Of a stretch of 64,000 bases of DNA, positions 32,604-44,159 are shown piece after piece. The position numbers and the translations under genes were made by a program. This stretch comes from Cylicocyclus nassatus (Eukaryota; Nematoda; Chromadorea; Rhabditida; Strongylidae). Position 1 is the stretch's first letter. Each line of letters begins with the position of its first letter. The notes under the pieces are model-generated. The model saw only the letters and a program-made list of their open reading frames with translations. It was not told the origin of the DNA and did not search any database. The stretch covers positions 76,839,594 to 76,903,593 of the forward strand of contig CATQJL010000001.1 of NCBI GenBank assembly GCA_958299035.1, read 5' to 3'.

Positions 32604-34078
32604 TACAAGGGAGGTGTTTTCGATCGAAGTGTCCTTTTCACATGAAATTGGTACGACTATAAAGAGCATCAAACGCTGATTCCAAATCCGTTTTCATTAT
32701 CTGCCGAGCGCCTCTAGACGTCGAGTTGTGAGCAGGGTCAAGCAAGGGGTGTGGCACACGATCGCTGGTTACGACCCCCCCCTGATTGCTGTCTTAATAA
32801 GACCTCCCCCCTCTCTGAACTATATACCTAAGATAGCATTACCAGAGTTGAGAAAGAGGTCAGGCACAAGTCTTTCGAACCCCCCCCCCATGAAAGCCCT
32901 CAAACGACCCCTTCTTCCTCCTCTTAACCTGCGGACCTCAAAGTGTGACATTCTGAAGGACACCATCTTTTTCTAGAGAGTTTTCAGATTTCTGGGAGCT
33001 GTACGCCCGATTTTCTGTGACTGCAGTTTACAATCACGCGTAATTTGACGGCTGATTTTGATCTAAATGGGCATATTGAAAGGGCCAGGATTTCCTTATG
33101 GGTGGGGCGTTCGGCTCCAAATTTCCAATGTAGCAAGAAGAAGCTATGTGCTCAATACTCTACAGCAATGGAGCGCTTTCTGGATTTGAAGGCAAGTTAA
33201 GGGGTGTGCCGCACCCCATTAACTATATCAAAAAAAACATTTTTAGCGGACACTATTTATATGAATCGATAGCCTAAACCTTGTAGATTCCATAGGACTG
33301 TTTGGAGCCTGATTTTTCTTCTTAGCTTTAAGTAATATTTGGTGAAAGCACAGCGATCAAAGCGAAAAATGGGAAAAACGAGATTTTGGTTGGCTTCTAA
33401 CTCCACAGTTTGCAGGTCTTCTGAAGTGGAATTTCTGAGATGGACAAAGAAGGAGTAGCTTTGTCTTGAGTGCAAAAACGGATAGCTAATTCACCTTTGA
33501 AACAAAGTTAACCATGCTGGAATTTGACAATTTCATTTAGGTAGCCTAGTATCTTGAATCTTCAGAATTCGCTCACACTTTGTCTACAGGGGTTAATTGA
33601 TATGCTAATTATGGATATGATACGAATATCATGTTATCACTATTATCAGATTACCCAACTACGACCCCCTCCCCTTTTGACTCCTCAATACGACCCCTCA
33701 GGTGTGGCGTGCCGCACCCCACGCTTGACTCTGGTTATGAGCGTTTTTTGAGTTGAGAAATTAAATGCATAAATAGGATAATATTCGTCAGATTTGCTCA
33801 AATGGTCCAATGTTGATAACCAAAGCACTTTATTTGAACAAGACCTTCTATCTGAAGCACTCAACTTAACACTGCTCTACTTGAGCGCTGAGAAGACCGT
33901 AAAATTTTATGTTACTTAGATTATGCGTTCATTTTTAGCACCAAAATATTCATAACTCGATGTCTAGAGGCGCTCGGTAGATAACGAAGACAGATTTGGA
34001 ATCAGCGGTTGATGCTCTTTATAGCCATGTCAAACTCATGTGAAAAGGCCACTTCGACCGAAAACACCTCCCTTGTTA
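32604..34078. mobile_element. Palindromic MITE (ACAAGGGA family) split by an hAT-like insertion
   Basis: The left arm is 32604-32731 (TACAAGGGAGGTGTTTTCGA onward) and the right arm ends CACCTCCCTTGTTA at 34078. Both arms contain CTGATTCCAAATC(C/T)G-TTTC and a GCGCCTCTAGAC segment. The element at 32732-33733 sits in the middle. Confidence 0.85.
32732..33733. mobile_element. hAT-like non-autonomous element (complete, 1002 bp)
   Basis: Terminal inverted repeats CAGGGTCAAGCAAGGGGTG and CACCCCACGCTTGACTCTG. Flanks are GTTGTGAG (32724-32731) and GTTATGAG (33734-33741), an 8-bp target duplication with one mismatch, diagnostic of hAT. Interior non-coding. Confidence 0.88.
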
Positions 34079-34079
34079 G

Positions 34080-35830
34080 TTCTAACTCACGCGTTTTTTC
34101 TTTCCTCTGCTAGATTATCTTAACGGTAAAAGCAATAAGGTACACTCTTCAAACTCATCCAGAAAAAAACATGCGTTTAGAGCTATGTACAAAAAATTTA
34201 AAGTTATAAGGTGCGGAGATACCATGTGTGGAGCAACGAATGTCACCCATCTACTTTATTCCAGAGCCTGAATGACTTTCTTTATATGAGGTTGAGATAG
34301 AAAAAGGAGCAAAATCAAGCATTAGGATGAACGTTGAGCTTTGAGTTTGGTAAAAAAAAACGCCAGCTTCAGTGTCTTATGCTGCATCCGTGCTTGCTTG
34401 TTGCTGTGCATCTGTGCTTGTCAGAAACAGCTACTACGATTTCTGACCATTTCCTTTTTGGCACCTAACAAATGTATCCAAAAATCAAGAATACATCCAA
34501 CTCTTCGACTAAGAAACATTGTTTCAATGAACACAAATTGCCGCAAGCAGGAATTGAGGAGAGAAACTTGTCCCGCTAATGATCAATGTTACTTTTAAAA
34601 AATCGACCCATGTTCCTCTTAGTGCTTGCAACATTTTCCTTTTTAAGGCAAAAAATGACTACACAAATTTAATCGTTTTAGCTGCTTAATCTTGCTCCTG
34701 CGACCCATGAAGTAAATACTGAGGGTGATAAATGGTGAAATCATAACGTATCGAGATAGTAATAAATTCCTGAGAATTGTGATAAAATGTGTTTACGCGT
34801 GTTTCATCAAAATAATGCCTTTTCGAAAGTGTGAAGGGGGAAGAGCCTTACTACAAAAAGAGTGTTCGATAACATCTCAAAATCGAAGCAAAAACTACGT
34901 ATACTATACGTTTATCACACTTGGGCCCGTATGTATGAACATTCCCGTCGAGAGGGAAGCGGCGTTCCCGTTATGAAAAAGCCGCGGGCAAACTCGGCTG
35001 CCTTTTCATCACTGAGAACGTCGCTCCCTTAGTCGCAGAATTATTGAGCATGCGACTTATTCTCCTCATTTAAATCCTTTGTTCCCTCCCCACCTTCCCG
35101 GTCTGCGTAAAGTTAGCTCAGTACCCGATCCAACTAAGTACTGCAATCTTGATCACCTTAAAAATCTACCGTGGGTGGAATTGAGTATGGAGGCGCATAG
35201 CTTTCGTGAGCTTACGCGAACATGCCAAATCTTGGCTGAAGTGCGCATACAAAAGATTATGAACAATCGTAGCAATTGGAAATCGCGCGGCGACAAGGTA
35301 TGACCGATCCCTGTCGTGAATAATACGTGTGTGCGTTAACTTAGCTCAGAATTCGATCCATCCAAGATTGCAATCCCAATCACTGACAAAGTCGCAAAAC
35401 TGTTACATTATACTACTTGCGAATGGTGAATTGCACGCTCTTAAAATTGTGATAGCCTCTGATAAACGCGAAGAAGTAAACGCCTAGTCAGCTTATTTGC
35501 ATGAGATAACTGTCCAGATGTTGATATCTCGTCAAGCAATGTTAATGAGTTTTTCCGAAGTCATTTAATTAGCATTCAACTGAAGGATGGCTACATATTC
35601 ACAAAGGGCCACCGTAGTCTGAAAGGTGAATAGAATGTGTGTGTATTACGAAAAGCAACCTGCGGGAGAAATGCCAAGCAAGAAAATACTACAGAGTATA
35701 AAGTGAGATTTTACTTTTAATCTTCGATGGAGTTGGTTGGAAGTAGTCATAGCAGTCGTAGTGGCAATGTTTACACAGAAAGAGCATACTTGAATTTGAC
35801 GTTTACTTTTCTTTCGTAAAAAAGCTAATA
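34080..35830. other. Duplicated block, no supported gene
   Basis: 34685 onward matches 12255 onward. The plus frames 34341-34598 and 34725-34976 lack signals and are not conserved as frames in copy 1. Confidence 0.35.
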
Positions 35831-35838
35831 ACCTCCAA

Positions 35839-37026
35839 TCAACCAAAGAGGAATGCTAGCCCATTGCCGATGAGCCCTCCTCCTGCTGCCCAAGGTGAAC
35901 CAGTTCCATACAACAGTGGACCGTAGTCCTGAAATTCGTGATAAAAGTGATTACTGACAATGCCCTTGGACCAAGGTTAAGCCCCTGCCCCTCCCTTCGA
36001 AAGTGGCCGGGAAAATTTGAAAAGCCTGCATGAACTATAAAATTGTGCAAGTGACTTGTGTTTACGTGTATGTCGAGTATGGTGCTGCGAAGAAGTGACG
36101 GACCGACCGTGGGAGGGGGATGGGAGGAGAGCGTTCTTTTTATGAGTGCGTGAGAGTTTATAGGTTGCTTACATAGTTGAAAAAGTCATAGTTAGTGCGA
36201 GTGACTAGTTCAAAAGTTTAGTGACTTTAGTTTAAACTTGAGAGAACTTAAGATAATTATTATTTCTAAAAATTTCAAGTTAGTTTTGTAGAATTTTTTT
36301 TGGGGAGTGGTTATCGCCTCGAGTTATATACCTCCAAAGAATTCAAGAAGCGCCAATGAATTCCTTAGAGTACATGGTTAACGCTAAGGCTCCCGCCAGA
36401 GTGCGGAAGCCACGCCAGCGCTGCGCCGGCGCCGATCCAGCGCCGAGCTGCCCCGGCGCTGTTTCGATCGATACACGTGCTTTTCGTTGGGGCGGGGCTA
36501 ACTGACCTAGTTCTCAGCCAGGTAGATGCACCGACTATTGATCGAATGTGTGCCAGAAGCTCCGGTAGCCCTTGCCCGCACATAGTCGCTAGCCCCGCCC
36601 CGAACAAATGGAACAGCTCGGCGCCGGCGCAGCGCTGGCGTGGTTTCGGCACTCTGGGGGGGGCCTAAGTACCGCCTTCATTCGCAAAAAAACTCCCCCC
36701 CCCCACCCATTGGCCTCCCACCAAGCGGACTGGTGAAAATCTACTGTTACAGTGTGCAGATTATATTCATTTGACTGCATTTTAATGCTGGAAATTTTTT
36801 CAATAAGCTTTGCTTCTAGTCTATCAATGCTCGCAAATTCAGCATAGGTAATAATAACAATGGTAATAACAATAGGATATTAATTATTGTTGGTTACTTA
36901 CAGGAAATCCTCCCAAGCCAAATCCGCTCCCCATCATTCCGCCTCCCATCATTCCGCCACCCATCGGCGGATATACTGGTACTGGTACTGGTACTGGTAC
37001 CGGATATACTGGTGCTGATGTACTGG
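35839..37026 (-). CDS. GSPWAAGGG-family secreted peptide, exons 2 and 3
   Basis: Exon 2 (36902-37026) follows GCGATATTTCTAG, enters in phase (two bases then full codons) and encodes STSAPVY, a Val-Pro repeat, then two GGGMM units and GSGFGLGGFP. Its donor is CCT|GTAAGTAAC, phase 0. Exon 3 (35839-35928) follows ACGAATTTCAG, phase 0, and encodes DYGPLLYGTGSPWAAGGGL then IGNGLAFLFG and a stop. Exon 3 has the same 30-codon length as exon 3 of the 45302-50588 gene, and both donors and acceptors agree in phase. Exon 1 is not certain; a phase-matching candidate is at 40040-40148, beyond an hAT-like insertion in intron 1. The dead duplicates at 2350 and 13717 match these exons. Function is not known; the Gly/Met/Pro-rich body and amphipathic C-terminus suggest a structural or membrane-active secreted peptide (inference). 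Confidence 0.7.
36388..36665. mobile_element. GC-rich PIF/Harbinger-like MITE with a preserved empty site
   Basis: Inverted ends GGCTCCCGCCAGAGTGCGGA and, from the other side, GGCCCCCCCCAGAGTGCCGA, continuing to about 48 bp. TAA on both sides (36385-36387, 36666-36668). In the other duplication copy (about 14297-14310) the site reads CGCTAAGTACC uninterrupted, so the insertion post-dates the duplication. The G+C content is strikingly higher than the surroundings. The frames 36365-36652 and 36477-36668 are inside it. Confidence 0.9.
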
Positions 37027-37157
37027 CTAGAAATATCGCAGTGTTCATTGAATGTTATTGTCATTGGCATATTTTTAAACCCGTAATCGAACTTCTAAAA
37101 CAAGGTATTTTTGATTATCCTTTATTTATGATATCGGTCCACTTTGCAATTCATTAC

Positions 37158-38168
37158 CAGGGTCAAGTGTGGGGTGCGGCACGCCACACCGGGGGGCGGG
37201 GGGTCGTATTGAGGAGTCAAAAGGGGAGGGCGTCGTAGTTGGGTAATCTGATAATGGTAATAACATGATATTCGTATCATATCCATAATTAGCATGTCAA
37301 TTAACCCCTGTAGACAAAGTGTGAGCGAATTCTGAAGATTCAAGATACTAGGCTACCTAAATGAAATGGTCAAATTCCAACATGGCTAATTTTGTTTCAA
37401 AGGTGAATTAGCTATCCGTTTTTGCACTCAAGACAAAGCACTACTCCTTCTTTGTCCACCTCAAGAATCCCGCTTCAGAAGACCTGCAGACTGTGGAATT
37501 AGAAGCCAACCAAAATCTCGTTTTCCCATTTTTCGCTTTTGATCGCTGTGCTTTCACCAAATATCACTCAGAGCTAAGAAGAAAAATCAGGCTCCAAACA
37601 GTCCTATGGAATCTACAAGGTTTAGCTATCGATTCATTTAAATACTGTCCGCTAAAAATGTTTTTTTGATATAGTTAATGGGGTGCGGCACACCCCCTTA
37701 AAAGCCTTCAAAATCCAGAAAGCACTCCATTGCTGGTATGAGTACTGAGCACATAGCTTCTTCTTGCTACATTGGAAATTTGGAGCCGAATGCCCCACCC
37801 ATGAGAAAATTATGGCCCTTTCAATATGCCCATTCAGATCAAAATCAGCCGTCAAATTACGTGTGATTGTAAAGTGCAGTCACAGAAAATCGGGCGTACA
37901 GCTCTCAGAAAACTGAAAACTCTAGAAAAAGATGGTGTCCTCCAGAATGTCACACTTTGAGGTCCAGAGGTTAAGAGGGGGAAGAAGGGGGGGGATCGTT
38001 TGAGGGCTTTCATGGGAGGGGGGGGGGGGTTCGAAAGACTTGTGCCTGACCTCTTTCTCAACTCTGGTAATGCTATCTTAGGTATATAGTTCAGGGGGTG
38101 GGTCTTATTAAGACAGCAGGGGGGGGGCGTAACCAGCAATCGTGTGCCACACCCCTTGCTTGACCCTG
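37158..38168. mobile_element. hAT-like non-autonomous element, inverted copy (1011 bp)
   Basis: Reverse-complement copy of 32732-33733. Ends CAGGGTCAAGTGTGGGGTG and CACCCCTTGCTTGACCCTG. Flanks TTCATTAC (37150-37157) and CTCATTAC (38169-38176) form an 8-bp duplication with one mismatch. It would lie in intron 1 of the 35839-37026 gene if the 40.1 kb exon 1 is right. Confidence 0.88.
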
Positions 38169-38179
38169 CTCATTACCGA

Positions 38180-40030
38180 AAAGTGTTCTGAACTACTTGT
38201 TTTCGGAATTTTAGAGCTTGATTTCTGAGTCTCAAGAAGTTCCGTTCTATTTCGTTTCATAAGCTCATCAGTATTCTGTATGCATCATGTATCTGTATGT
38301 TGTATTCCTTTATGCTGTATGCTGTATCTGTATGCTTTATTAAAATTTCTTGTAAACTTTCTGAATAGTTGAAACCTTGCAACTTCATCTACGCAAAAAA
38401 AACTTGCAACCAGTACCTTAACAAGTCCTGAGAGAAACATTTCTTTTGCTTCGGCAAATCGTAATATCTAATCTTAATGTCAAAAAACTTTTTTCTTTAA
38501 TTATTGGCATTGCAGACTCCCACAAATTTGCCCGTTATTTGTAGTTTGTGCACAACGCATGCAGAAAGCACAGTTTAAAGCAGATCGCACAGTTCTCTAC
38601 AAACTTAGAATGGGAATAAATCTCGGGTTTTTTCTACACCAGAAATCAATGTACTGAAGGTACCACTGGGTGAAAATGAATGCTACCCCTCTTGTAATTC
38701 GAAATCAAATAGTGTGTAAAAATCATTATAAGCCAAAACCACAATTCAATTGTGCATACAAGGAGAGGTTACAAGCTGTTCGCTGAAGTTGTTAGAGATT
38801 GTCACGCTATGTAAATAATTTTCTAATAACTATTTGAGGAAACATAATTTTACAACGAAACAAAAAATCGTTAAGATGGCTACTTACTTATTCTGCAACA
38901 GCAACATTGCGTGGAATAGAGAGGCGGAAATAGAAAAAATAACACTAAATGCAATAACATTGCTATCACGGTGATCTTGTTCGCATTGTTGGCGACATCT
39001 GGAATTTCGAAAAATCCTTGCTTTTTGAAAGTGTAAAAACAGTGCACTATGATACAGTTCTCACAAAAATTGCACTACAATGTGAATCACAAAATTATGA
39101 AAGATAGAGGAAGTCAAAGCATAGCAGCTATTAAAAGTTTGCAATAAAACTTCGAATCTGATTGCAGAAAGGTAGCATGTGTGAAGTTTCTTGAGTGATC
39201 GAAAGGAAAACTGGCAAATTTCAAACAAAAATCAATTATGTGATTTGTTATCAAAGAGCGTATCCGTTTTCCAAACGTCACAACTAAAAAAGCCGACGAA
39301 TGGGTCAATTACTTGTCTACATCACTTCATCAAGATTGCTAACCTTTTCAAGGTTTTTTTTTTCACTGAACTGTCTGACAATGTATTTCATTGAGTTACC
39401 CCTTATTTATTAAACTGCATTATCTTTTGATCTGACACGCACTATACTGCAATTTTTGATTCAGCGGTAACAATATTAGGTTGTCATACGAACGTGGACA
39501 GACGTTGCCCAAAGCTCAAAATCAAAGAAACACTAACCTTTTTCATATGTATTGCTACCTCGACATCGCTGGTGTATCGCGATTGGCAGACATAATATGG
39601 GGTGTGTGGGCTGTAGTTGATACTTTCCTATAATATACTAACAATAAGTTCCAAAGTTTGTTAAACTATCATGACTGCCTACGGATACACATAATAATCG
39701 CAGCAATAAAAGATGTTGTCAGTTGTCTACATTTTTTCACTGTGTAAAGAAGCCGTGCCCAGAGTTACGAGTAAAGCTTCTATTCTACGAATAATTTGAA
39801 AAGCAAATTTGAAGTGAATTCCTTGGATACAAAAATCGTTTGAGAAAACAAAAAATTCTCGCAAAGGAAGTGCAATGCGCTGCCTGTCTAAATGCATGAC
39901 TTTCCCACAAGGTTTGCATAGAGTTGCGTCATATTTTTTGAATATTGTCGGAATGTTTGCTAATTTCGCTCAATCAAATCAAAAGCTTGTGATACTATTC
40001 CACAAAGCAAAGCAAGCTATAATACTCGCA
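38180..40030. other. No supported gene
   Basis: A minus-strand frame at about 38434 opens MFLSGLVKVLVASFFC, signal-like, and meets a GCAAG|GTTTC donor, but there is no acceptor before the Met and the phase does not fit exon 2 at 37026. TGTATCTGTATG-type simple repeats lie at 38280-38340. Confidence 0.3.
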
Positions 40031-40039
40031 TGCACTTAC

Positions 40040-40148
40040 AGCTGAGTAGGTTCCTCGGCAGATATAGTTTGCCTGCAGGAGCGGCCGCACTTGCGCTGAA
40101 CAATCGCAAAGGGAGAAGTTTCAGGATTACTGTGTTTCCTTTGTTCAT
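40040..40148 (-). CDS. Candidate exon 1 for the 35839-37026 gene (uncertain)
   Basis: From the ATG at 40148 the frame reads MNKGNTVILKLLPLRLFSAS then an Ala/Pro-rich stretch, a plausible but not strong signal peptide (it contains internal Lys and Arg). It ends at AGCT|GTAAGTGC, phase 1, exactly the phase required by exon 2 at 37026. Total coding length would be 324 nt (107 aa). TTACTCCTAG lies upstream as a possible trans-splice acceptor. In a second frame the same bases encode RKCGRSCRQTISAEEPTQL and a stop, which could instead be a Cys-containing terminal exon after TTGTTCAG. Only one reading can be right. Confidence 0.3.
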
Positions 40149-40799
40149 TCTTCATTTCTCAAGTATGCCTCAGTTAATAACTAGGAGTAAGAAATAAGTT
40201 CGAAAGCAACTTTTGTTGTTTTGGCCAGTCACATCGGTCTAGTTCAGGTATACCTCCTGGTAGCTGCACCACATTTAATGTTTGTGTCGTAGCCATTTCT
40301 TTGACCTCTTTGTATCAGAAAGCGTTTGTATACATCGAGAAGGTTTCTTCATCCTATTCGACGTTCCCTTATCACATGAAGTACTGTTGTAAGCCAGTGT
40401 TGCTTTCAAGTATGCAAAAACCCACTCTGCTAAGTATTTTGACCTTTTCCTCCTCGGCGGAGTCATGCATGTGATTCTGGATCTCGGTCTTCTACAAATC
40501 TTTATTTTTCTCCTCTAAGCAACTTTTGGAAGCTCGACAATTCAGCTTACATTAGCATGATAGCTGATAGCGCATTGCCAATAAGCTAAAATTTCCATTT
40601 CTTTTGTTGTATAACTCCTCAAGGAATCTCCAGGGGTTCAACCTTTTTTCAGAGTCGTTCACTTTCCCGCAAACTTGATGTAAATATTTCAAAGTAGTGT
40701 TTAGGATATAATATGTTCTTAGTATGTTTTCGACAGGACAGATAACATATGGGAGCTATGAGTTTATCGATAAACCCCTTCTCGCAAGCGGTTATCTAT

Positions 40800-41430
40800 A
40801 GTGTGGACCCCGGCCAGCTTCTCATAGGTACCTCCGTGACGCGTGCGCAGCGCATGCCTTTAGTGCGCTTTTCGTTTCAGCCCTACTGGATTTTTTTACT
40901 TTTCTCTCTCGAATGACTTTGTTCTCTTCTGTCTTTCTCTATTTTATGTGCAAAAAACTCCCGACAACTTCCGTTGATGAGTTTTTACGAGACTCGACAG
41001 CCTTGAGCGCTTTTAATCTCTTTTTTTTGATAGTGAAGGTTTAGATTTAGTATATGGGAATCTCTTCAGTGGCTGCTATTACAGAATAAACCTGTTAGTC
41101 CGATTGATTTTTATTGAGGATGTTTTTAGGCTCTTTTAATGCGCCGTTAGAGCTCTGCTTCTAACATTCTGCTCTCGATCTCAAACTTTCCAGTTTTTTT
41201 GGACGTAAAAAAACGTTCCTCGACTTTTTTCGGAGGAAGTTCTACAGAAGAACATTCTTGCAAGGCTTTGGCTTTTCTTGAGTTTCGTATAGAAGTTTCC
41301 ACTTCTCATTTCCTTACTCAAGCAGAAATGCTTTCGTGTTCGTAAGCGGAATGAGAAGCGTCCAAGTCGGGTCCGCGTTGCGTATGCGCCGCGGTTTCTA
41401 CCTATGGAAAGCTGGCCGGGGTCCATACTG
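40800..41430. mobile_element. MITE with AGTGTGGACCCCGGCCAG ends
   Basis: The left end AGTGTGGACCCCGGCCAGCT and right end AGCTGGCCGGGGTCCATACT are inverted and extend to CCATAGGTA on both sides. A third terminus of the family is at 54311-54371. The 81-codon frame 41181-41426 is terminal-repeat derived. Confidence 0.75.
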
Positions 41431-41434
41431 TACC

Positions 41435-42980
41435 AAAGACTTCATCATCTTTGAGTTCCCTTAATTCTACGACAAACATACGCAGCATCTTATGTTAAAT
41501 CTTCAGCACAACTTAACGATGACTTTAAAGTGCTTTTCCAAGGATAATCGGATAATCGGCAAGCGACTCCACATAAGCCCAAAGAGATAGTTGTTCACGC
41601 GCATGCAAAAACTCCGGTATTTTTCACACAGCTGGTTTTTCCTTTATCCATTACTTGATGTCAATAACCTTACAATTATAGCTCATTTATATTGCTCAGT
41701 CCAGTGGTGTACGTGCTTCTTATGATGTAGTTTAACTTGACGAAACATATTTTAATGAGTTCGAAAACGCTACCGTTTTTGGTTGTACTATCAAAAACGC
41801 TAAACTTTGGTGTTACACTTTGTCTTTCATTGGTTTGGAAAACTCCAAAATAGTGAATGACAAACGAATCAAGCTCACTCTCAGCTTTTTATCTTTCTGT
41901 TTTCTTTGAGGGATATCCATTTACCAGTGTTATCGCAGTTTAGTTTCTTTCAAATCTTTGATTTAGCCTTGAAAAGTTTCAGTAAACACATGAAACAAAC
42001 TTTTTCTACATGTATTGAGTCGTTCCATAAGTTCGTACCGTTATTGTAAATCGATGACGGAATTTTATCCCATTACGGTTGTTAATGTATGTCCACTTGA
42101 TGAGCACGACCTTCTTTTCTGTTGAATTCTGGACCTCGTTTTCTTCAAAAGGCAGTCTGGTTTCAAGGAACCTGATAGAAAGAGATTTGGGAAGTACGTT
42201 GGATAGTGAAGTACCGTAATTTTTAGTCAATCTTGCAGGACCAATTTGGAGATGTTTGCCTTTACTGAGCCTTATTTATCCTAGCAGAGGAACTTACTGG
42301 ACATGTCTTTTGGTTCTTTCCTTGCAGTAGAAATTTTTGTACGGTGCAGTTAGGTTGCGTACAGTATGGTCAACCGTGTTGCTGTGCAGCAATTTTCAGC
42401 GCTAACGCTTCAGTCTTGCTCATTCCATGAAGCGATTTTGTCAAGGGAAGTCCCATGGTCTTTTAAAGCAAACCAATTCGTTTTATATTGATGTGCGAAT
42501 GCCATTTTCAATATTTAGCAGAAAAACCTATGCAAAAACACCCTCTTTGCAAGAAAAGGAAAGGTGTCAGAAATGCTTTTTTTGCCTTTTGAGAATTCTA
42601 CTTTTGGAGATTGGAAATTTGAAGTAGATCAGATTTACATCTAAACCAATGAGTTCATTATTAAGAGCTCATTAATATCGTTCTTGCCGCAAAAAAATGA
42701 AGCCCCTGTACGTCTTGCATATCTGTGATAATCAACTGTAAATAGGTAAAAGTACAAAAAATTTCACGTTTTTGCGCTGTTCGTACCGTGATAGCCAGGA
42801 TCAAGACGTTTTATCACTGAAGCTTCCACGCAAGCCAAGGTCCGGCGCAAGAGTGGCACATATTGAGCTAAACTTTGGGTAAAAGGCAAAGGAGATACGA
42901 AATTAACGTTCATGTTTGCATGGGTGCTTCCTCATCAAGTTACTACACGATAACGTGCACAATTGGTCCAGTATTAGTAT
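41435..42980. other. No supported gene; one mariner-like end
   Basis: GAGTCGTTCCATAAGTTCGT at about 42018 resembles a mariner terminus, but no partner was found. The plus frame 42427-42627 has no supporting signals. Confidence 0.3.
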
Positions 42981-42984
42981 TAGT

Positions 42985-43705
42985 CTACCATAGTCTACCA
43001 TACCAAATCTTTATAAGAGTGCTATTTGATCGTACTTGAAAGAAATCGGAAGAAATCTTTCAAAAATCTTATGAACAAAGTTAATGTCTATTTTTGTGTA
43101 TGTGAGGTGCACGTGTTTGACTGAAATTCATTTCTAAGCCAAATTGGACCAATTGGACCAAATTGGACCTCGTGTCGTGCCCTAACGCAAGCTTGCCTTT
43201 GATTTATGTCTGCGTAGAAGTACGCACGTAACAAACCGGTTCTGAAATTTTCAGTTGCCTTTTGTCTTGCTTCGCTCTCTTAGGTTTGAAATCATGGTTA
43301 TTGATGGTGTAATAATATGATTCACGTGAAAGAGCAACAACCATCTTCTTCCAATCTGTGGAGTAGAAATAGAGAGTGATTTAGTGTAATGATGGAATAA
43401 GATACAGATATTTCTGACAGTTTTCTTTCTTCAATCAAGAAAAACTAGCATGCTCTTGACGAATTCCCATTTAGCCGTCTAAAACAACTTTCGTAAGTGC
43501 CGTTGAATGTGTAGGACCAAAGCAGAAGGAGCAAAGCCAGAAGCTTCTTATTATAGTTGGATTGTTTGCCAGAATATACAACAATAACCTCGAAAAATCT
43601 ATCATATTAGTACCGTATTAGCCTACCATAGTCTACAATATCAAATCGCTTACTAGAGTGCTATTTGATCGTACTTGAACGGAAGAAATCTTTCAAAAAC
43701 CTTAC
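42985..43705. repeat. Pair of direct repeats about 640 bp apart
   Basis: TAGTCTACCATACCAAATC and GAGTGCTATTTGATCGTACT at 42985-43080 recur at about 43621-43705. Just after the first copy, 43085-43170 carries TTCATTTCTAAGCCAAATTG, the 5' part of the Helitron-like family. Probably a partial duplication of a composite repeat. Confidence 0.55.
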
Positions 43706-43924
43706 CTTCGTTTTTTATCTTCGTGCACATAACGTGCGCTATAGCAAACAAAAATCGGAGGGTTACCCAACAAACTCACCAAACCCACATTAGTAAAACA
43801 GAACATAACGAAGTTACAAAGTCCACAAAATATTACTTGGCAAAAATCAACCTTTAAGTGTTTCTTTCATACGTAGCAAGCTTGGGCTAGTAGTACGACA
43901 GCATTAACGGATAATAATTTGCAC

Positions 43925-44105
43925 ACCAGTCGGCCGAGTAGCTATGGTGTGCCCAACACCAAATGGCATGCCTGGACCCTCACGCTAGACAGGCATACCT
44001 AAAATCCTGTCGGACCAGGCCTACCAGCAAGATAATACCCTGGGCAAGCTATGCGGGCTACTAGTATCTCCAAGGCGAGCTCAGTAAAAAAAAAAAGAAA
44101 AAGTA
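43925..44105 (+). mobile_element. Retroposon-like 3' end with A-rich tail
   Basis: A GC-richer segment (CGGCCGAGTAGCTATGGTGT ... GGCTACTAGTATCTCCAAGG) ends in a run of A with interspersed G at about 44088-44105. The form fits a SINE or LINE 3' end. No coding sequence or promoter boxes recognised. Confidence 0.4.
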
Positions 44106-44159
44106 AGAACATGAACAAAGTGAAGAAAGTATGAGCAAAGTTTGAGCAGAGGTAAACTT

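Larger units (their letters stand above)
29585..37030. repeat. Segmental duplication, copy 2 (partner 2215-14410)
   Basis: Block correspondences are listed under copy 1. This copy retains the intact secreted-protein gene at 31634 and intact exons at 35839-37026. It has its own insertions: the palindrome 32604-34078 with a nested hAT-like element, and a Harbinger-like MITE at 36388-36665. Relative to 5695-5735 it also has an extra stretch of about 240 bp at 30267-30505 whose plus frame is strongly hydrophobic. Confidence 0.75.

Noticed and set aside
36365..36668. 95- and 63-codon GC-rich frames
   Set aside because: Entirely within the Harbinger-like MITE 36388-36665, which has a demonstrated empty site.
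38400..38440. Signal-like start MFLSGLVKVLVASFFC on the minus strand as exon 1 of the 37 kb gene
   Set aside because: The donor is phase 2 while exon 2 needs phase 1, and no acceptor precedes the Met.
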